Shown: positions 39,364 to 48,606 of the stretch, one piece after another
Layout of the letters: the number at the start of each line of letters is the position of its first letter
Position numbering within the stretch: position 1 is the first letter of the stretch
Origin: Bacillota bacterium
GTDB lineage: Bacteria > Bacillota > Desulfotomaculia > Desulfotomaculales > Pelotomaculaceae
Direction of reading: 5' to 3'
Assembly: GCA_029555205.1 (NCBI GenBank)
Contig: JAKPTB010000151.1
Span: 1 to 64,000, forward strand
Length of the DNA stretch: 64,000 nt
The notes under the pieces: model-generated
What the model was told of the DNA's origin: nothing
What the model saw: only the letters and a program-made list of their open reading frames with translations
The model's database searches: none
Program-made: the position numbers and the translations under genes

Positions 39364-40347
39364 CTATTTCCATAAATCATCGAGAGTGCTGGCTTCTAAC
39401 AACTTTGCATAGGATGTATATCTCGGAGCTTGTGGTGCTTTACCTTTTGTTTTGCCGGAAAGCGTAATCTTTTTTATCGGTTTTGCATTACCTTTAAAGT
39501 ATACAATGTATTTATCGGTATCTTTATATTTCTCAATCCGCTCAACTTCAGCTATATGAGTTATTGCAGATATAGGAGCTACCTGGTACGCTGCAATATG
39601 CTTAATTTTGCTAAGCATCGCAGCCGATATCCGGATTTGATACCAACAGTTCTCTCCGATGAACACTTCCTTAAATCCCTCTTCTCTAGCAGGCACAACT
39701 ATGGTATCCAAATCATCTAAATCAGTAGATGTTGGTATGCCTTCTAAGATATCATTCTGGAAAGGGTTAAATCGATGTATTATTCTATCCTTTGAAATAA
39801 AGCTCTGGGCTTCAATAATATCTGCTGATATTTTAATTTTTGAAAGAACCCTTGTCAGTTGTTCACTAGTCTCATTTATAACAATTATTACAGCAACTTC
39901 TTTGTCAAAAATTAAACAATCCAATAATTGGTTAATATTATTAAATCTCTTGGATAACTTAAAAAAATCATCAACTTTTTTACTCTTTATTGGATCTTTA
40001 CTTATATCCTCGATTAATATTGTTTTTATTTTATGCTTGCTTATTTCAGAAGAAATCGCAAAGCGTAAAACTTGCTCACCAATATGACCGTAAACATCGT
40101 GATTGCTAAGTTCTATCTCAACAAAGTATAAGACCGGTTCATCGTGAAATTTTAAATCTAAATAGTACCCGTCTGGTATAGCAGCGCCTTCTTTAGATTT
40201 GCCTATCTTCTTTTTAATATCAAAATAAATTCCCTGTGATCCAAAAATCGTCTCTGCATTAGCAACTATCATTTTTTCATATTCTGCTTCATCCTCATAT
40301 TGAAATTCATTGTATAAAACACCTTCATTATCAACTAATTTATACAT
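39364..40347 (-). CDS. BREX-linked accessory protein; putative PD-(D/E)XK-type nuclease-like N-terminus plus conserved C-terminal domain of unknown role
   Basis: N-terminal ...ETIFG...IPDGYYLDLKFHDEPVLYFVEIELSNHDVYGHIGEQVLRF; C-terminal GENCWYQIRISAAMLSKIKHIAAYQVAPISAITHIAEVERIEKYKDTDKYIVYFKG...APRYTSYAKLLEASTLDDLW; same strand, about 32 bp after brxL. Confidence 0.65.
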   Translation of the reverse strand: MYKLVDNEGVLYNEFQYEDEAEYEKMIVANAETIFGSQGIYFDIKKKIGKSKEGAAIPDGYYLDLKFHDEPVLYFVEIELSNHDVYGHIGEQVLRFAISSEISKHKIKTILIEDISKDPIKSKKVDDFFKLSKRFNNINQLLDCLIFDKEVAVIIVINETSEQLTRVLSKIKISADIIEAQSFISKDRIIHRFNPFQNDILEGIPTSTDLDDLDTIVVPAREEGFKEVFIGENCWYQIRISAAMLSKIKHIAAYQVAPISAITHIAEVERIEKYKDTDKYIVYFKGNAKPIKKITLSGKTKGKAPQAPRYTSYAKLLEASTLDDLWK

Positions 40348-40379
40348 TATTCTTCCCCCTTTATCCCTTTGCTAGCTAC

Positions 40380-42410
40380 CTACTCCACCCCCAGAGCCTT
40401 AAAAACAGCATCCTCTGGTGACTGATAAAAGGATATTTGGAACCTGGCGAAAAGCTCCGGCGGCACAGTACCGATGTCGGCGGCCGAAGACATGGGCAGG
40501 AGGACCTTCTTGGCCCCGGCGTCAAAGCAGACCTGCAGCACATTGGCGAGCTCTTCTACCTTATTAATGGTGCCGCCAATGCTCATTGAGCCCAGGATGG
40601 CCAGCTGGCTCTGACAAGGCCGGCTCACCCCGCCCGAGCACAGGGCGACAAAAGCCGCCAGCGCCAGTTCGGAGGTAAGCCCAACACCGTGGATATCCAC
40701 CACATGCATCAGGTAGTCCTTGTTTGTGGTTGTTATAGAGCGGCTAATGCTTTTACTGTTGGCTTTAAAGAAGCGGAAGGCTGTATCAATGGCCTCTTTG
40801 GCTTCCCGGTAGGCTCCCAGGCCGGTTTTCTCGAACTTGCCTGAGCCGCTTACTACCTGGACCTCGATTTTGTAAGCTCCGATCATGCCTGATTTGCCGC
40901 GGCCGATGGTATAAACATGTCCTGGTTTCCCAATGCCTTCCGGGATTATTTTACCGCCGCCCTGCTCCGGCACGGAAACAAATTCTTCGTTCAGGGTTTC
41001 ATTGTCGATATAGGAAAAATGGACATCATAGAACTCCATGCCGCCGATTTTCTTGAGCTGTTCCTTAACCCGCCGCCTGCCCACCAGGGCATAGCGTAAA
41101 ATTTCCTCTACCTCTTCCCGGCTAAAATCACCATTAGGATAGATGAGCTTAATCAGCCCGGAAACAGTCTTTCTGACCGCGATCACATCCCGCTGGTTGA
41201 GGTTTTGGCCGACCTTGAAGTAGCGGTCCAATGCGTCGGAAAAGGAACGTTTACGCATCTCCCTGAAGAATTCCGCTAGGTAGTCAGTAATAAAACCGTA
41301 CATGTCGGTAAAGAACTCCGGCCTGAATTTGGGTATTTCCCAACCGGGCAGGTAATAGTGCATCCGGTCAAAGAAAGCGGTGTCGTTAGCCATTGCTTCC
41401 GGAAACGGGTCAAATAAATGAGAGGTCTTCAGCAGCACGTCAACACTCTGATTGATATTGCCCACGAAGACCATTGAAGCGGCTGCCGCTTTTTCCTCCC
41501 TGCCACGGGCAAACGAGCCCGAGGCCATATAGTCCTTCATGATCTGGATGCCGTCTTTATCTTTAAAGGTAATTCCCGCAACTTCATCAAAGGCCACAGT
41601 ATCCCACAGGCCAACCAGGCCCACCTTCCTGGTGGACATGTTGTAAAACAGGTTAGCGACAGTGGTCTGGCCGCCGGAAACAAGGATCGAGTTGGGTGAT
41701 ATCTCCTTATATATATGGGACTTGCCGGTGTTTCTCGGTCCCAGTTCACACAGGTTATAATTATTCTCCACCAGGGGGATCATCCGGCACAACATGTGCC
41801 ACCGTACCTCGTTGGAAAGCTGTGTGGGCTCCAGGCCGATGGACCTGATCAGGGCGTCGATCCACTCGTCTTTGGTAAAGTGCTCCCGTCCGGTTAAAAT
41901 TTCGTCCAGATCCAGGTTGGGCATCTGGATGGGCGTGAGATTGCCGATACAAAAAGGGCTAACCCCCCGCTGCTCCTCATCAAAAAAGTAGTCCATCTTA
42001 ATGATGCACCAAATCCCGCCCGCCAGCAGTTTTTCATACTGCTTTACATAAGACGGGATAATGCTCACCCCTTTGATGCCCAGGTTGGAGAACTCAGCCT
42101 CATAAACGTCTTTCTTTTCATTTAGCTTGACCGTCAGCCTGTCGATCACGGTATATTTGCCCAGTTCCCTTATCTTGGACTTAACCTTTTCCGCCTCGTC
42201 AGGACGAACAAAGTTATCGGCCAGGATGCTTTTTACCCGCTCCACACCGTCCCGGATACTGTCCTCATCATCGGTGGCGCAGTACATGCCGAGCAGGTAT
42301 TCCAGTACGTAGACAGGCACATTGGCGCCTTCCTTGATCTTCTTGGTGAGGTCCTTGCGCACCACGCGGCCGGGAAAATATTGATTTAACTTAACACTTA
42401 ATTCATCCAT
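40380..42410 (-). CDS. brxL: BREX type 1 Lon-like protease BrxL
   Basis: LCELGPRNTGKSHIYKEISPNSILVSGGQTTVANLFYN, WDTVAFDEVAG, C-terminal Lon-like HVVDIHGVGLTSELALAAFVALCSGGVSRPCQSQLAILGSMSIGGTINKVEELANVLQVCFDAGAKKVLLP. Confidence 0.93.
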   Translation of the reverse strand: MDELSVKLNQYFPGRVVRKDLTKKIKEGANVPVYVLEYLLGMYCATDDEDSIRDGVERVKSILADNFVRPDEAEKVKSKIRELGKYTVIDRLTVKLNEKKDVYEAEFSNLGIKGVSIIPSYVKQYEKLLAGGIWCIIKMDYFFDEEQRGVSPFCIGNLTPIQMPNLDLDEILTGREHFTKDEWIDALIRSIGLEPTQLSNEVRWHMLCRMIPLVENNYNLCELGPRNTGKSHIYKEISPNSILVSGGQTTVANLFYNMSTRKVGLVGLWDTVAFDEVAGITFKDKDGIQIMKDYMASGSFARGREEKAAAASMVFVGNINQSVDVLLKTSHLFDPFPEAMANDTAFFDRMHYYLPGWEIPKFRPEFFTDMYGFITDYLAEFFREMRKRSFSDALDRYFKVGQNLNQRDVIAVRKTVSGLIKLIYPNGDFSREEVEEILRYALVGRRRVKEQLKKIGGMEFYDVHFSYIDNETLNEEFVSVPEQGGGKIIPEGIGKPGHVYTIGRGKSGMIGAYKIEVQVVSGSGKFEKTGLGAYREAKEAIDTAFRFFKANSKSISRSITTTNKDYLMHVVDIHGVGLTSELALAAFVALCSGGVSRPCQSQLAILGSMSIGGTINKVEELANVLQVCFDAGAKKVLLPMSSAADIGTVPPELFARFQISFYQSPEDAVFKALGVE

Positions 42411-42423
42411 TTCCATACCCCGC

Positions 42424-44982
42424 TTAGAAACCGAAATCATCGCCGCTGAAGGCAAGATCGACCGTGAAAGGGATGCGGTCGTAGATTTTTTCCACCTGCT
42501 CTTCTTCGTCCTCCATGATCAGGTAGTATTTTTGCGATTTATCGTACTTCATGTTTTTCAACACAAATTTTTCTCTGAACTTCCTTTCCACCGGGTCGTC
42601 TGATTGGCTATCGGCAATGATAATGTTTTCATTAGAGATGCGGTTGCCGTCCCGGTCAACCAGGTAGAGCTTGAGCCGGCTTGGCCGCATCTTGTCTGAC
42701 AGCTTCTCCGTTTGAAAGAACTCCAGGTAGGTGACGGCGTTGGTTATCTTTCTGGAAATACTGGTCAGCGTAACTGTCACCTTCTGCACATTCTTGGCTG
42801 ACCTGCCCCGCTCGTTCTTGATGTGGATCAACGGGACCACGATCTCCTGCGGCAAAGGGCCGCCGTGCACATAGTTGGCGCCACCCCCCTTGACCGGGAA
42901 CCGGTTCGCCCCCCGGGGTGTGATACATTTAAACGCATTGCCTGCCCCCAGCAGGTATTCCATACTAAAAGTCAGGGTCCCATCCAACTGCTTATCCTGT
43001 CCGGTGAGGATAAACCTCCTGCTGACATAATCATTGTCGTCACTGTCACCGATGGTCTTATCGTATTCCGCCAGGCTTTTGCGCTGGTAGATAAAGCCAT
43101 GGTCGGCAACTATGTAAATATTGGTGGCGGCGACGTTATTAACCAGCCTGGTTACCAGCGAGCCCAGCTGAACCAGGGCCTCCTCCACGGCATCGAATAC
43201 TTCGCTTTCGGTGGGATAATGGTCACCCCTGGCGTCAATGCTGTTGTGGTAGATATAAATCAAGTCCTTGCCCCTGACGAGCTTGCGAAATTCGTCCCAT
43301 TTTAAGTCCATCAGGTCCTTATAGCGCACGGCAATACTCTTCTCTACCTGCTGGCTCAGGATTTTATTGCGGTTTTCCAGGCTTTCGCTGGAAACGCCGT
43401 CCACGCTGACGCTGTAATCGCCGCTGATCTCAATATGCCGGTGGGGCAGCAGGCAGGCCATACCCAGGCTGGTGCAGGAAGGCAGGACGCCCTGCATGGT
43501 GTTCAGTTCAGCTGAGACTCTGCGCTCGCTGTTGAGATGCCGGGCCAGTTCCCCGGCCGCCTCAAAGCGCAAGGCATCAGAGACAATGACAAACACCCTT
43601 TCCCCTTTTTTTAAGTGCGACCGGACCTGCTGCCGGAAGAAACCCCACTGGTTTGGCAAAGATCCAAGCTCCCAGTGCTCCTGCAGGCTCTCAACGCTGC
43701 CGCTCCACTTGATGGACAGGTTGTTGAGATAGCCGTTGACGTAGGTGTTTTCGACCATCTCCCGGATCCCGTCAAACCATTCGTGGCGCGCTGCCCGGTC
43801 TGTGTAATAGACAAATTTCCGGTACGCGGTGTCAATCCGGCAGTAGTCTTCGGCATATTTGACAAAAAAGTCGTGGGGCGGGTACTCCTTGATCGAGTCC
43901 TTGTGGGTTTGCCACTCGTCCAGCAGAACACACGCCCAGTAGGCGGCGTTATATTCGTTTTCATACACCTTAAACCAGTGCTTGTTCCGGCGCTCCAGGA
44001 TAATTTCGATGTAATTGTTAAACTGCCCTACCCCGGCCAGCAGGTTTCCTAATATGTCCTGGATGATCGCCTCGTCAAACAATGAAAATAAATCGCATTC
44101 CCGGTAGCTGTCCAGCTCCCACTGCTTTAGATAATCCTGCAGCTTGAGCTTTTCCTGTACCATCCGGGATAACCGGCGGTAGGCCTCCACTGTACTGGCG
44201 CCGCCCATGAAACGGCTTAGGAACACTACGGCGTCGTTCTTCCGGGGGGAGACAAAAGGCTCCCACTGTTTGGGCAGTTCCCGGCGCAAAGAGAAAGAAA
44301 GCCCGCTAACCAGTAGAAATAGTCCCAGCGTACCCAGGTCTTTTTGTTCCAGTTCGTAGCCGTAATATTTGCGAATGAGTTTCCAGAGGGCAGCGCTATC
44401 ACCAAACTTCTCAATATTATCGTAAATAGCCGTCCTGCCAGCGGCGTATTCAGCCAGGAGAGCCATCAGGACTTCTTCCAGGCCGGGATAGGGCAGCTTG
44501 CATAACACTGAAAGCACCGCAATATCCAGGGTATCTTCAGTACAGGTGGTCAACGAGTAGGCTTTGAAAGCCTTGTACCTTTCTTTGTTGTTGAAGAATT
44601 TGAGGTATCTGCGGAAAGAGGCGCGCAGGGAGTCATCGGTTACATTGAGCTGCCGCATGAGTACCGTGGCCTTGTCGGCGGAAAAGTCAATACTGTACTT
44701 CTGGATATCCAGCAGGTAGTTCTCCCGCGCCGCCGGCCGGCTAAAAGGAGCGTAAATAAGGTAGTTGCTCGACGTGTCTTTATGCTCCAGGATATACTTG
44801 ACCTGAAAGCTGTTCCTGCCGTTGAGCTTTAATATCCGGGCGCCCTTAAGCACCAGCTCGTCCACCTCGGCCGCAAATTCTCCGGCGTCGTCATACCAGA
44901 AGACGATGTTGCGCTTCCGGCCGTTGGACAGGCTTTTATTCAGGTTGTCCTCCAGTACCTTCTTGATCTCATTTAACTCCAT
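42424..44982 (-). CDS. pglZ: BREX type 1 phosphatase-domain protein PglZ
   Basis: IVFWYDDAGEFAAEVDEL, VFVIVSDALRFEAAGELARHLN, LIYIYHNSIDARGD, IYIVADHGFIYQRKSL. Confidence 0.95.
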   Translation of the reverse strand: MELNEIKKVLEDNLNKSLSNGRKRNIVFWYDDAGEFAAEVDELVLKGARILKLNGRNSFQVKYILEHKDTSSNYLIYAPFSRPAARENYLLDIQKYSIDFSADKATVLMRQLNVTDDSLRASFRRYLKFFNNKERYKAFKAYSLTTCTEDTLDIAVLSVLCKLPYPGLEEVLMALLAEYAAGRTAIYDNIEKFGDSAALWKLIRKYYGYELEQKDLGTLGLFLLVSGLSFSLRRELPKQWEPFVSPRKNDAVVFLSRFMGGASTVEAYRRLSRMVQEKLKLQDYLKQWELDSYRECDLFSLFDEAIIQDILGNLLAGVGQFNNYIEIILERRNKHWFKVYENEYNAAYWACVLLDEWQTHKDSIKEYPPHDFFVKYAEDYCRIDTAYRKFVYYTDRAARHEWFDGIREMVENTYVNGYLNNLSIKWSGSVESLQEHWELGSLPNQWGFFRQQVRSHLKKGERVFVIVSDALRFEAAGELARHLNSERRVSAELNTMQGVLPSCTSLGMACLLPHRHIEISGDYSVSVDGVSSESLENRNKILSQQVEKSIAVRYKDLMDLKWDEFRKLVRGKDLIYIYHNSIDARGDHYPTESEVFDAVEEALVQLGSLVTRLVNNVAATNIYIVADHGFIYQRKSLAEYDKTIGDSDDNDYVSRRFILTGQDKQLDGTLTFSMEYLLGAGNAFKCITPRGANRFPVKGGGANYVHGGPLPQEIVVPLIHIKNERGRSAKNVQKVTVTLTSISRKITNAVTYLEFFQTEKLSDKMRPSRLKLYLVDRDGNRISNENIIIADSQSDDPVERKFREKFVLKNMKYDKSQKYYLIMEDEEEQVEKIYDRIPFTVDLAFSGDDFGF

Positions 44983-45000
44983 TATTATTCACCATCTATC

Positions 45001-48000
45001 TCAAATCTTGGCCAGTAAATCTGCTTTCAGCGGCTTCCTACCATCACCCTGCGGGACTTCAACCCCCTGGAATTTGGCGTAATTGACCTTGACCCCGTCG
45101 TCCAGGTCGATCTTGATGCGCTGGTTTGCCACGTGGGCGATAACCTGGTCGTAGGCGAGGCATTCCTGCATCTGCTTGAGTAGCTTTTCCCTATTTTTGC
45201 GGGCCGCCGTTTTTTCTCGCGGGGACACATCGGATTCGATAAGCGCCTCCAAACGCCTGGCCTCGGCCTCATACGCCCGCTGCAGCCGGTGCAGGTAGTC
45301 CGTCCTGACCCTGGCTACGGTGAATTCGTCGTACCGGTGCATGTAGATCAGCGCCTTGAAGCCGTCCTCTTTGCCGGAATCAAAGAGCCAGTAGATCGGC
45401 CTTTTTTTATATATCTTGACGTGGTCTTTGTAGAAGTCTTTGAGGAAGTACCGCCTGATTGCCTGCCGCGAGGTCTCAGAGGTTTTGCGCCCCAGCGCTC
45501 CGGCAATAAAGTCGAGGTTCTCCTCCAGGGTCTCTTCACTGAAGGTCACCCGGAGGAACTGGACAAACCGGCTGACTATGTCATCGTCGAAATACTCATC
45601 GTCGAGGATGGGCAGGACGTTGTCCTCGTCGGGTAAAAACGTAGCTTTTACCCAAGTATCGGAAATGATATTGCCCTCTTCGTCCTTTTCGATCTTGCGG
45701 ACTTTACCGTCCTGCCATTTATCCCGCCAGTCACCGCCGGCGTAGATTAGACCATCAGTGTCAATGGAATACCTGCCAAACATGCAGCCGACAGCATAAG
45801 AGATAAAGGATTTTATATCACGGACTAAATCAGCTTTTCTGATGGTTATATCTTTATCCTCAACTTCTGGTGTGAGTTCATCCTGCAAACCGTATATGTC
45901 AATAAAGATATAATTCAATTCTTCTTCATTTTGTTTCAACTGATTGAACTGCTTTTCAGCAAATTTATACCAACTATTGAAGGCTCCCTCAATAGCGTTA
46001 GATGTATCTTTAAAAATGAGTAGGTTGTGCTTTTTAAAGTCCCATGAGGTTTCGAAGTAGTCCCAGTTGGAACGAGAGATTACTATATTGTGTTCAACAA
46101 TTCTATCAATACGTTCTTTATACGATTGATTAAAGATAATAGGTAGTGATTTTGCATTCCCAACTTGAAAATGAATTGTGGGATTTAGTATGTTTTGCAG
46201 TTCTAAGCATACTTTACAACATAATAACGCCAGAACATATTTTAAGTGATCACATAGATTAAATATGGCATTCCCTAAATTATCTCTTAAACATCCTTCT
46301 GGCATATATCTTGCTGATATATAATTTGACTTAATGTCTGACCAAGTGATACCTTCCAAATAATTATATTTTTCATTTCTTATATTTGATTTGTGATAAT
46401 TTTTGATAGTCTCGCCATTATTCTCCCAAAATACAACAAAATCGTAATTTCCATACCACTTTCTACTCTCTCCACCCTTGATATATGGCACCCACCTTTT
46501 ACTATGTGTTTTAAAATCTATATCATTAATACTAGGTTCAAACCATCTTCTAACGAATTTATCATTTTCGCCAGTATCCATACCCTTTTTTATATCAAAT
46601 TTTTCCCCTAATGGTTTTGATTGTTTAAATGCTTTATAAAAATTTTCGCTAACCCAATAAGCAATTGGCATACCTGGAATTTTTGAAAAATTCTCTTTTG
46701 TAACAATATGTAAATTTTGTTTTGACAAAAATGCATACTCTTTTTCCTGTTGACTTCCAAAGTCAACTAATCTGACAAAACCAGCCTTATAATCCTTCAA
46801 ACTGAGATTGCGTAGCACAAAAATGGTTGTCTGCACCACCTCGCCGCCAATTTCTTCAAATGCCTTTGCCCCAAGATGCACCATATTAACTATATTTTTA
46901 ATAAGAATTTTTACACGCAATTTCTCATAACTGGATAAGAACATCCATGAATGTTGGGTTATTATTGCTTGATAGCAGTCAGCCTTTGTTATTGCTCCAC
47001 ATTTTTCAATGAAAACAGCAAACAAATCACTCTTACTGTCGGGATAATTCTTCTTTACAAACTCCGAAAGCTTTGCATTCATACCCTTGCCCATATACGG
47101 CGGGTTTGTCACCACCACGTCATATTTCTGAGCCATAATCTTAGCCTGTTTTATCAACGCAGGCATCACTTCAGAAATATTATTAAGCCACATGGACATT
47201 AACAGATCGTCTGCACCGTTCTGTCGCAGTTGTTCAATGTAAGAAAGCAATCCATCATAGTCGCGTGGTTCTATATTCAAAATTGAGCCGTACTCTTTGG
47301 CATCCCGGAAGACTTTAAATAGGTAGTTGGCGGTTTCTCTGTGTAAATCATCCAGGCTTAACTGCCCGGAGCCGTGCTCAAAGCTTACTAAACTATTGCT
47401 TTCCTGGATAGCGCAGAGGTTGGGCGTGATACCTCTGGTGAGGAAACGCCGGTCATGCTTTCTAGCTTTCATCATCACGGCAAAATAAGCCAGCTGGTAC
47501 GCCCGGTCGTCAATGTCCAGGCCGTACAGGTTTTTTTCGACGATCAGTCTGACTGCGTCCCGCTGGGTGTAGCCGGCGCTTTGATAAATCTGAAACAACA
47601 CGTCAAAGGCATAGACCAGGATGTGGCCACTGCCCATGCACGGGTCCAGCACCTTGATGTCCTCCGGCCTGATGGCTTTGCTCTTTTCCCTGATCTCGCC
47701 CAGCTGTTTTTGGACCGCCGGCTCCTGATCCGCTTCTTCCAGGTAATATTTCCATTTGGATTTCAATTCTTCATCCGGGTGGCCTTCCAGCCACAGCCGG
47801 CCCAGGGAGTTCTCCACCATGTACTTGACGATCCAGGCCGGGGTGAAAAGCTGGGTAGCGGCCGGGATGTTTTCTTTGGTGATTTTGACGTTCTTCTTTA
47901 ACGCCGCGAAGACCTGGTCCTTCTTTTCCGAGATGTAATACTGGTAAAGCCAGCCGATAATCTCGACCTGGTCCCGGAAGTCTTCCTCGGGGATATCGCT

Positions 48001-48579
48001 GACCAGACGCCTGATTATTGAGCCTTCGATCAGCAGGTTGTTGGGCAGCAACAGTTCGGTATAGTCTTCGATCTTCTCAAACAGGCCGGGGAGGATCTCG
48101 TTCAGCTTATTGCACTGGCGGGTAAACAGGTACCGGAAAAGCTCGTCGTCGTTGTGTTTGTCCAGATAGGCATAGACCAGGTCAAGATCCAAGTCCAGGT
48201 TAAGGTGGAGGGCGTTGGTGACAATGTCCGGCACCGCCTGGCCGGCTTCGGTTGACGAGAGCACCCTGACTCCGGTGGGCAGGTAACCGTTGACCTCCAT
48301 AAACCTGATCGCGATGATGCGGTTGAACCAGGTGTAGGCCGCCTCCTCCATGACCTGGTCGAATCCCTTTTCATTAACCCGTTTCACCAGGGCTTCCCGC
48401 TGCCTGGCCTCGCGCTTGTTCAGCAGCCTGCCGTTGACCTGCACTGCGTCTGAGGATACCCTGACCGCATCGGCGATCCCGCCACCGGTAACGCCTACCT
48501 CAAACGCCTTCTGGGCGACGTCCTCGATCAGTCTGCGCCGCGCCCACACGGCATAGTTTTTAATCGCGCCCTTTTCCAT
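45001..48579 (-). CDS. pglX: BREX type 1 adenine-specific DNA methyltransferase PglX
   Basis: VLDPCMGSGHILVYAFDVL, VVTNPPYMGKGMN, GITWSDIKSNYISARYMPEGCLRDNLGNAIF; position between brxC and pglZ. Confidence 0.96.
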   Translation of the reverse strand: MEKGAIKNYAVWARRRLIEDVAQKAFEVGVTGGGIADAVRVSSDAVQVNGRLLNKREARQREALVKRVNEKGFDQVMEEAAYTWFNRIIAIRFMEVNGYLPTGVRVLSSTEAGQAVPDIVTNALHLNLDLDLDLVYAYLDKHNDDELFRYLFTRQCNKLNEILPGLFEKIEDYTELLLPNNLLIEGSIIRRLVSDIPEEDFRDQVEIIGWLYQYYISEKKDQVFAALKKNVKITKENIPAATQLFTPAWIVKYMVENSLGRLWLEGHPDEELKSKWKYYLEEADQEPAVQKQLGEIREKSKAIRPEDIKVLDPCMGSGHILVYAFDVLFQIYQSAGYTQRDAVRLIVEKNLYGLDIDDRAYQLAYFAVMMKARKHDRRFLTRGITPNLCAIQESNSLVSFEHGSGQLSLDDLHRETANYLFKVFRDAKEYGSILNIEPRDYDGLLSYIEQLRQNGADDLLMSMWLNNISEVMPALIKQAKIMAQKYDVVVTNPPYMGKGMNAKLSEFVKKNYPDSKSDLFAVFIEKCGAITKADCYQAIITQHSWMFLSSYEKLRVKILIKNIVNMVHLGAKAFEEIGGEVVQTTIFVLRNLSLKDYKAGFVRLVDFGSQQEKEYAFLSKQNLHIVTKENFSKIPGMPIAYWVSENFYKAFKQSKPLGEKFDIKKGMDTGENDKFVRRWFEPSINDIDFKTHSKRWVPYIKGGESRKWYGNYDFVVFWENNGETIKNYHKSNIRNEKYNYLEGITWSDIKSNYISARYMPEGCLRDNLGNAIFNLCDHLKYVLALLCCKVCLELQNILNPTIHFQVGNAKSLPIIFNQSYKERIDRIVEHNIVISRSNWDYFETSWDFKKHNLLIFKDTSNAIEGAFNSWYKFAEKQFNQLKQNEEELNYIFIDIYGLQDELTPEVEDKDITIRKADLVRDIKSFISYAVGCMFGRYSIDTDGLIYAGGDWRDKWQDGKVRKIEKDEEGNIISDTWVKATFLPDEDNVLPILDDEYFDDDIVSRFVQFLRVTFSEETLEENLDFIAGALGRKTSETSRQAIRRYFLKDFYKDHVKIYKKRPIYWLFDSGKEDGFKALIYMHRYDEFTVARVRTDYLHRLQRAYEAEARRLEALIESDVSPREKTAARKNREKLLKQMQECLAYDQVIAHVANQRIKIDLDDGVKVNYAKFQGVEVPQGDGRKPLKADLLAKI

Positions 48580-48606
48580 AGTTGCACTGATCCTTTCCTG
48601 CCTCTG

